Shown here: positions 4,705 through 9,045 of the stretch, in pieces
Position numbering within the stretch: the first letter of the stretch is position 1
How the letters are laid out: every line of letters starts with the position of its first letter
From: JBBRLA01 sp038231615
Lineage (GTDB): Bacteria; Myxococcota_A; Polyangia; Palsa-1104; JAEUJZ01
DNA length: 9,045 bases
Reading direction: 5' to 3'
Assembly: GCA_038231615.1 (NCBI GenBank)
Contig: JBBRLA010000338.1
Coordinates: 1-9,045, forward strand
Made by a program: the position numbers and the translations under genes
The notes under the pieces: generated by a model
The model's input: the letters and a program-made list of their open reading frames with translations, nothing else
Databases searched by the model: none
Told to the model about the DNA's origin: nothing

Positions 4705-6425
4705 GGCGGTTTTATCGGCGCCTGCCCTCGCTGGGTGCGGTAGAGGCACACATCGCCCTCGCAGCGAATAAGAGCCGCCCGTCGCTGCAAGATGGCCGCC
4801 GCGCTCCGCGAGGCATTGCGCATTTTCACCGGGTCGTCGGCGGTGGCGGCCTGGAAGAGGACGTAGTCGACGAGATCGAGGTGCTCGGGCTTGAACTGCC
4901 AGGGGTACCAGTCCTGGGCCACATCGAGGTGCTTGCCGGGGCGGAAGGCGATCGGCAGGTGCTCGACATACTGCCCCCAGAACTGGGTGTTGGTGCCGTC
5001 GTGGATCACGGTATAGTACATGGGCAGGAAGTGGGTCAGGCGAAAGAGCTTGCCGAAGTCGTTGGCGGGATGGTGGTGCATCAGCGAGAGCATCACCCCG
5101 GCAGGGTGGGCTTCGTCGAGGAGGGCCAAAGTCTGCCGCGCCTCTCGGGCGAAGCCGGCTGCGTGGTAGCCCAGGTGGACCTCAAAGAAAAGGCAGAAGC
5201 CGCAAAGGAGGGTCTGGGCGCGGCGTTTGGCGAAGAGGTGCGACGGCAAGAGACAGAGGAGCAGGGCGAAGGCCAGGCCGATCATGCGGAAGTTCAGGAA
5301 GGTCAGCTCGGTGGGCTTGTAGATGCCCCAGGGGGCGAACCAGCTCAGGACGGCGAAGGCGACGAAGGCGCGGCGGGTGGCAGCGCGGGAGGGGTCATGG
5401 ATGGGCGCTGGGCCGGTCCCTGAAGTGATGGGCCGGGCGAGGTGACGAAGAAGGAGGGCGGCGGCGGCCATGACCAGGGCGACCAGAAGGACGCCGCTCA
5501 TGCGGAAAGGCCCAAAGACCGTCCACAGGACGAAGTTGGCCTTGGCCAGCGGGTCGTACCAGGTGATCTTGAAGAGGTTGTTCAGAACCTCCAGCCCGTA
5601 GGCGCTGCGGAGTTCCTCGGTCACGTCGGGGTGGAATTGCTGGCCCATGCCGAGGGCCCCGAACATGCGCCAGATCAGGAGAACGACGGCGACGGAGAAC
5701 AGGGAGACCAGGCCGGCGGAGAGGGCGCGGGCATCCCGCTGAAAGACGGCCTTGAGCAGGGAAAGGAGGACCAGGCAGGCCGCCGCCACCGGGTGCAGGG
5801 ATGAGAGGGCGGCGCAGCAGGCGATCAGGAACCCGATGTCGCGGCGCGTGCCGTCGGGGCCGCAGGCGCGCAAAAGAACGGCGCACCCGAGGAGAAACAC
5901 GGGGATGGAAAGGAAGAACTGACAAAAACCCATGAAGATGATGGGGCCGAAGACCAGGAGACAGCCCAGCAGCCCGGCCCAAGGGGGGCCGGGGCCGGCG
6001 GGGGAAGCGGGGGATTCGGGGGATTCGAGGTCGGGGACGGCCGGGGCGGCGCAGACGCGGCACAGGAACTGAAAGGAGAGGAAGAGGGCGATGACGTAGA
6101 GGCTCATGAGGACGCGCATGGCGTCGAGGATCGAGAGGGCCCTGCCGAGGAACGCCAGGACCAGGTACACGGAGTGATAGGGCTGGAGGCGATCGGGGAA
6201 CTGGTAGAGGTCGTGGTAGGGGAGGTCGGGGCGGGCATAGTCGCGGAAGATGCGGGCGTAGGCCAGGTGCTGGGGGAGGTCCTGGCAGGGCAGGACGGGG
6301 AGGGCCCAGACGAGAGCCAGGTTGGCGAGGATCAAGAGGACCAGCGCCAGGCGGTAGCGGCGCGAGGCCGCGGATGTGCCGGTAAGGGAGGGTGTCATGG
6401 GGTGTCCGCGGAAGGCCGTCGCCAT
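4701..6425 (-). CDS. Polytopic membrane protein with periplasmic-type C-terminal domain (GT-C-like layout), function unknown
   Basis: Large integral membrane protein, about 574 residues from this start. A first membrane segment (RLALVLLILANLALVWALPV) is followed by a loop with PCQDLPQHLAYARIF. About eight to ten further hydrophobic segments come next, including FLGCLL-type stretches around 85-120, 150-190, 195-225, 235-255, 300-330, 355-370 and 380-415. A ~150-residue soluble, aromatic- and His-rich tail closes the protein. An acidic residue in the first loop, many helices and a C-terminal soluble domain recall GT-C glycosyltransferases, but no family is firmly recognised. The frame is open to an ATG at 6515, but that start overlaps the divergent gene. 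6425 or 6398 are more likely, and none has a clear Shine-Dalgarno. An ESP-repeat linker lies near residues 135-142. It is upstream of and co-directional with the BMC genes, and a link to them is unproven. Confidence 0.72.
   Translation of the reverse strand: MATAFRGHPMTPSLTGTSAASRRYRLALVLLILANLALVWALPVLPCQDLPQHLAYARIFRDYARPDLPYHDLYQFPDRLQPYHSVYLVLAFLGRALSILDAMRVLMSLYVIALFLSFQFLCRVCAAPAVPDLESPESPASPAGPGPPWAGLLGCLLVFGPIIFMGFCQFFLSIPVFLLGCAVLLRACGPDGTRRDIGFLIACCAALSSLHPVAAACLVLLSLLKAVFQRDARALSAGLVSLFSVAVVLLIWRMFGALGMGQQFHPDVTEELRSAYGLEVLNNLFKITWYDPLAKANFVLWTVFGPFRMSGVLLVALVMAAAALLLRHLARPITSGTGPAPIHDPSRAATRRAFVAFAVLSWFAPWGIYKPTELTFLNFRMIGLAFALLLCLLPSHLFAKRRAQTLLCGFCLFFEVHLGYHAAGFAREARQTLALLDEAHPAGVMLSLMHHHPANDFGKLFRLTHFLPMYYTVIHDGTNTQFWGQYVEHLPIAFRPGKHLDVAQDWYPWQFKPEHLDLVDYVLFQAATADDPVKMRNASRSAAAILQRRAALIRCEGDVCLYRTQRGQAPIKPP
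6000..6026. repeat. Three tandem 9-bp units inside the membrane-protein gene
   Basis: GGGGGATTC occurs twice back to back (6009-6017 and 6018-6026), preceded by a degenerate copy GGGGGAAGC (6000-6008). On the coding strand the units read Glu-Ser-Pro, Glu-Ser-Pro, Ala-Ser-Pro in a cytoplasmic or periplasmic linker between membrane segments. The unit length preserves frame, so copy number could vary without breaking the gene. Confidence 0.6.
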
Positions 6426-6457
6426 TTTCGCACGTTGTGAGGCTGAGGAAAAGGCGC

Positions 6458-6484
6458 TTGGCGGGGCGTCGCTCGTGCTATAGG
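6458..6484 (+). promoter_or_regulatory. Possible promoter of the small Cys-rich gene
   Basis: TTGGCG (6458-6463), a 15-base spacer and TATAGG (6479-6484), preceded by TGC as in an extended -10. The -10 ends eight bases before the ATG at 6493. CTATAG (6478-6483) is a perfect palindrome lying in the divergent interval, so the other strand could also use it. The AGGAAG that would serve as ribosome-binding site overlaps the -10, so only one reading can be right. Weak evidence. Confidence 0.3.
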
Positions 6485-6492
6485 AAGCGCCC

Positions 6493-6738
6493 ATGTTACC
6501 TACAGAGTCATCCATTTGCGTAGTGCCGGGCTGCGTGATCTGCCAGCGTTGCGGGGCGTCGCTGATGCAGGAGCAGGCGGCCTACGAATATCGCGAGTTC
6601 GCCGATCGTCTGGTCCTGCGCTGCACGGATCATCAGATGTGCGAGCGGTGGCGGGCCTACGCGGCGCGGGCGGTGGAGATGGCGGCAGTGGCCGGCTTCT
6701 CGCCGACCCAGGCCGCGTGCGCTGCCGGGGCCGGGTAG
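6493..6738 (+). CDS. Small cysteine-rich, probable zinc-binding protein, unknown function
   Basis: A protein of 81 residues with consistently GC-ending codons, so probably real. The N-terminal part has C9, C14, C17 and C20 (PGCVICQRCG), and a second pair is C44 and C50 with H47 between (LRCTDHQMCERW). Spacing C-x2-C ... C-x5-C suggests a zinc-ribbon-like fold. The rest is an amphipathic helix with a Gly/Ala-rich end. AGGAAG at 6482-6487 lies five bases before the ATG. No membrane segment or signal peptide is seen. It diverges from the membrane-protein gene and lies 94 bases before gluQ on the same strand. I do not recognise a family. Confidence 0.6.
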   Translation: MLPTESSICVVPGCVICQRCGASLMQEQAAYEYREFADRLVLRCTDHQMCERWRAYAARAVEMAAVAGFSPTQAACAAGAG

Positions 6739-6797
6739 CCGTTTACGGCGGTCGCGGCCATGATGTTAGGCGGGCGCAGCTTGGTAAGCGGTCGATC

Positions 6798-6826
6798 TTG
6801 ACCGACCCGATCATCGGGGAGACGCT
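6798..6826 (+). promoter_or_regulatory. Candidate gluQ promoter with palindrome in the spacer
   Basis: TTGACC (6798-6803), a 17-base spacer and GACGCT (6821-6826, a poor -10), ending six bases before the GTG start of gluQ. The spacer contains the perfect palindrome CCCGAT-C-ATCGGG (6806-6818), well placed for a repressor site. The -35 is the same hexamer as that upstream of the BMC genes. Evidence for the -10 is weak. Confidence 0.28.
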
Positions 6827-6832
6827 CTGGCT

Positions 6833-7669
6833 GTGACCATCGCGCGCTTCGCCCCCAGCCCAACGGGGTATTTGCACCTGGGGCATGCCTACTCGGCGCT
6901 CTTCGGCCTGCGGGCGGCACGCGAGGCGGGTGGGCGCTTCCTCCTGCGCATCGAGGACATCGATCGGGCGCGTTGTCGCCCGGAGTTCGAAGTGGCGCTG
7001 ATGGAGGATCTGCGCTGGCTCGGGGTAAAATGGGATGGGCCGCTGCGGCGGCAGTCGGAGCATTTCGGGGACTATCGGGCGGCCCTTTCGCGCCTGGACG
7101 GGCTGGGGGTACTGTACCCCTGCTTCTGCACCCGCGCCGACATTGCCCGGGAGATCGACCGGGCGGTGGCGGCGCCCCATGGGCCCGATGGGCCGCTCTA
7201 TCCCGGCCTCTGCCGCGCCTTGCCGCACGAGGAGCGGGCCAGGCGCATCGAGCGCGGGGATGCTCACGCCTTGCGACTGGACGTGGGGCAGGCGATGGCC
7301 CTTTGCGGGCCGCTCTCCTTCATGGATCGGGAGGCCGGGCGGGTGGCGGCGGACCCAGCATTGCTGGGGGACGTGGTCCTCTCGCGCAAGGAGACCCCGG
7401 CCAGCTACCACCTGGCGGTGACGGTGGACGATGACGTGCAGGGAGTCACGCTGGTGACCCGGGGGCTGGACCTGTTCCATGCGACCCACATCCACCGGCT
7501 CTTGCAGGCGCTGCTTTCGCTGAGCGTCCCCGAGTATCATCACCACCGCCTGCTGACCGATGAGCAGGGCGTGCGCTTCGCCAAGCGCGATCAGGCGCTG
7601 ACCTTGCGGGCGCTCCGCGAGACCGGGCACTCCCCCGAGGACGTTTGGTGCAGGATCGGGGCCTGGTGA
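6833..7669 (+). CDS. gluQ: Glutamyl-Q tRNA(Asp) synthetase (GluQ-RS)
   Basis: GluQ-RS activates glutamate without tRNA and attaches it to queuosine at position 34 of tRNA-Asp. It is a truncated paralogue of glutamyl-tRNA synthetase that lacks the anticodon-binding domain. Here it has 278 residues, right for the family and far shorter than GltX. The class I signature is RFAPSPTGYLHLGHAYSAL (5-23, HIGH-equivalent HLGH at 15-18). FLLRIEDID (36-44) contributes to the glutamate site. The zinc site is C97, C99, Y123 and C127 (YPCFCTR and LYPGLCR). The KMSKS equivalent is FAKRDQALTLR (249-259). The start is GTG with no clear Shine-Dalgarno; the conserved core begins within four residues, so a later start is unlikely. 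truA follows after 68 bases, making a short tRNA-modification cluster. Confidence 0.93.
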   Translation: MTIARFAPSPTGYLHLGHAYSALFGLRAAREAGGRFLLRIEDIDRARCRPEFEVALMEDLRWLGVKWDGPLRRQSEHFGDYRAALSRLDGLGVLYPCFCTRADIAREIDRAVAAPHGPDGPLYPGLCRALPHEERARRIERGDAHALRLDVGQAMALCGPLSFMDREAGRVAADPALLGDVVLSRKETPASYHLAVTVDDDVQGVTLVTRGLDLFHATHIHRLLQALLSLSVPEYHHHRLLTDEQGVRFAKRDQALTLRALRETGHSPEDVWCRIGAW

Positions 7670-7685
7670 AAGGGTCGGCGCCTTT
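7669..7685 (+). terminator. Weak hairpin just after gluQ
   Basis: AAAGG (7669-7673) pairs with CCTTT (7681-7685) around a seven-base loop, followed by GTG rather than a T-run. It begins at the last base of the gluQ stop. It may slow transcription before truA, but it is too weak to call a real terminator. Confidence 0.2.
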
Positions 7686-7737
7686 GTGCGGGGACCGCAT
7701 GTGGTTTCGGGGCGACTTCTGACATGCTGGCCACCAG

Positions 7738-8502
7738 ATGCGCAAGGTCCGCCTGATCCTCGAATATGACGGCACCGGCTACGTCGGCTGGCAGCGGCAG
7801 AAGACCGGCCCGTCGATCCAGGAGGAGCTGGAGCAGGCCCTCTTTCGCCTGACCGGGGAACAGGTCTCCACCCGGGCCGCCGGGCGCACCGATGCGGGTG
7901 TCCACGCGCTGGGGCAGGTGGTGACCTTTCAGACCGCCTCGGTGCTGCCGTTGCATAGCTTGATCCGCGGCAGCAACGCCCACCTGCCGCCGCAGATCGC
8001 GGTGCGCGATGCCGCCGATGTCCCCGAGGAGTTTGACGCCCGCCACAGCGCCAGCGGCAAGATGTACCGCTACCACATCTGGAACGCGGTGGCGCGCTCG
8101 CCGCTGCGCTCGCGCACCCACTGGCATGTGCGCTATCCCCTGGACCGGCAGGCCATGACGCGGGCGGCGGCGGTACTGGTGGGCCGACATGATTTCCGCG
8201 CCTTCCGGGCGGCGGATTGCGAGAGGCGGACCACGGTGCGCCTGGTGCGGCGGCTGGATGTTCTTGCAGGGGAGCCGGGCGTACACGAGGCCCTGCACAT
8301 CGAGGTCGAGGCCACCGCCTTTCTGAAGAACATGGTGCGCATCCTGGTGGGGACGCTGACGGACGTGGGCCGCGGGCGGCTGAGCGTGGAGCAGGTGACG
8401 GCGCTTTTGGTGTCGGGCGAGCGGAAGGGGGCGGGACCGACGGCTCCGCCCAACGGTCTGACCCTGTGCCGGGTGGACTATGGGCAGCGGACTGGCGTGT
8501 AA
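7738..8502 (+). CDS. truA: tRNA pseudouridine(38-40) synthase TruA
   Basis: TruA converts uridines 38, 39 and 40 in the anticodon stem-loop of many tRNAs to pseudouridine. At 254 residues it has the usual length. It begins MRKVRLILEYDGTGYVGWQRQ with the family's N-terminal strand. The catalytic Asp is D52 in AAGRTDAGVHALGQV. GKMYRYHIWN (104-113) and FLKNMVRILVGTL (196-208) are further conserved blocks, and LTLCRVDYG closes the fold. The ATG at 7738 fits the family start; no Shine-Dalgarno precedes it (GGCCACCAG). The gene converges on the acyltransferase with 17 bases between the two stop codons and no clear terminator. Confidence 0.95.
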   Translation: MRKVRLILEYDGTGYVGWQRQKTGPSIQEELEQALFRLTGEQVSTRAAGRTDAGVHALGQVVTFQTASVLPLHSLIRGSNAHLPPQIAVRDAADVPEEFDARHSASGKMYRYHIWNAVARSPLRSRTHWHVRYPLDRQAMTRAAAVLVGRHDFRAFRAADCERRTTVRLVRRLDVLAGEPGVHEALHIEVEATAFLKNMVRILVGTLTDVGRGRLSVEQVTALLVSGERKGAGPTAPPNGLTLCRVDYGQRTGV

Positions 8503-8519
8503 CGGGGCTTCAACGGAGC

Positions 8520-9045
8520 TCAGGCGGCGTGGCGCTCGGCGTCGGCGTGGCCGGTGCCTTCGATGAGGTCCCGTGCCTGTGCGCGCAGGCGTCCCACCTC
8601 GTCGCGCACCTGCTCGATGAAGGGCTCCAGGGGCTCGCCGGCAGGGGGTGGGATCATCGGGGCGCCCGCGAAGACCGCGATGTCGCCGGGGTAGACGCGG
8701 AAGTGGTTCTTGGGCAGGATCTTTCTCGTCCCATAGATGGCCACCGGGATCACCGGCACCCCGGCGGACTGCGAAAGGACGAAGCCGCCGCGCTTGAAAC
8801 GCTGCAGCTCGCCGTCATCGGTGCGGGTGCCCTCCGGGAAGACCACCACCGAGCGCCCGCGGCGCACCCGGGCTCCCGCCTTCTGGATGCTCTTGTAGGC
8901 GCCAGCGCGGTCCTTGCGGTTGATGAAGACGAAGCCCGCCAGCCACATCCCCCAACTGAAGATGGGCAGAATGAGAAGCGATCTCTTGGCCACCATCACC
9001 ACCGGCTGGGGCAACGCCGCGAAGAGAGCCAGAATGTCGGTCAGC
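8520..9045 (-). CDS. plsC: 1-acyl-sn-glycerol-3-phosphate acyltransferase (PlsC family), 5' partial
   Basis: Membrane-associated acyltransferase that makes phosphatidic acid from lysophosphatidic acid. The gene runs off the right edge. In-frame sequence LTDILALFAALPQPVVMVAK precedes the TTG at 9014, so that TTG is internal, and the Asp of the HX4D catalytic motif is just inside the window while its His lies outside. Other PlsC blocks are intact: FVFINRKDR (block II), VVVFPEGTRT (block III, substrate phosphate binding) and VPVIPVAIYGT (block IV). The C-terminal ~45 residues are a charged helix ending in DAERHAA. PlsC paralogues for other lipids (for example ornithine lipids) share these blocks, so the exact acceptor is inferred. 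Confidence 0.9.
   Translation of the reverse strand, partial: LTDILALFAALPQPVVMVAKRSLLILPIFSWGMWLAGFVFINRKDRAGAYKSIQKAGARVRRGRSVVVFPEGTRTDDGELQRFKRGGFVLSQSAGVPVIPVAIYGTRKILPKNHFRVYPGDIAVFAGAPMIPPPAGEPLEPFIEQVRDEVGRLRAQARDLIEGTGHADAERHAA

Noticed and set aside
4686..5423. Plus-strand open frame (245 codons) opposite the membrane protein
   Set aside because: Product is Gly/Glu-rich without domain, antisense to a frame with clear membrane segments.
6426..6515. Membrane-protein start at 6515
   Set aside because: It would overlap the divergent gene's start and place the promoter region inside coding sequence; the Ser-rich extra residues show no domain.
6743..7630. Minus-strand open frame (295 codons) opposite gluQ
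   Set aside because: Antisense to gluQ, which has every expected motif.
7591..8298. Minus-strand open frame (235 codons) opposite truA
   Set aside because: Antisense to truA with intact catalytic Asp motif.
1..9045. tRNA/rRNA genes, CRISPR arrays, riboswitches
   Set aside because: No cloverleaf, rRNA core sequence, regularly spaced repeats or conserved aptamer core was seen on reading both strands.

Overview
This is a GC-rich bacterial window with short intergenic gaps, four-base ATGA/GTGA gene overlaps and many NNG/NNC codons. The lineage cannot be fixed from sequence alone. GluQ-RS is best known from Proteobacteria. A class II aldolase beside EutN/CcmL shell pentamers is known from Planctomycetes/Verrucomicrobia-type and other microcompartment loci. 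I would call it a GC-rich Gram-negative-like bacterium, possibly from a metagenome.

Region 1 (1-2273, + strand): a broken molybdenum hydroxylase operon of the xanthine dehydrogenase/CO dehydrogenase family. The window opens in the catalytic core of a TniA/TnsB-type (Mu-like) DDE transposase. Near 422-440 it passes in frame into the last ~140 residues of the molybdopterin large subunit. An intact 2x[2Fe-2S] subunit and an intact FAD subunit follow, joined by GTGA and ATGA overlaps. Region 2 (2274-3283, + strand): an XRE-type helix-turn-helix protein, then two small unrecognised reading frames, the last apparently frameshifted.

Region 3 (3296-6425, - strand): the most interesting part. In transcription order it holds a large polytopic membrane protein, two EutN/CcmL-type microcompartment vertex proteins (BMC-P) and a class II (fuculose-phosphate-type) aldolase. 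The aldolase has complete metal and catalytic residues and a C-terminal Ala/Pro linker plus amphipathic helix resembling an encapsulation peptide. The last three genes overlap by ATGA. A good promoter-like element (TTGACC, 17 bp, TATCTT) sits eight bases before the first BMC-P start, suggesting a three-gene unit with a leaderless first gene. Both ends of the minus-strand cluster are visible (convergent neighbour on the left, divergent on the right), and it contains no hexameric or trimeric shell gene, aldehyde dehydrogenase or phosphotransacylase. It therefore looks like a satellite or minimal microcompartment operon.

Region 4 (6493-9045): a small Cys-rich protein, gluQ (glutamyl-Q tRNA-Asp synthetase) and truA (tRNA pseudouridine 38-40 synthase) on the + strand, then a convergent plsC-type acyltransferase on the - strand that runs off the right edge. 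No stretch longer than 300 bases lacks a gene. I saw no tRNA, rRNA or CRISPR array.
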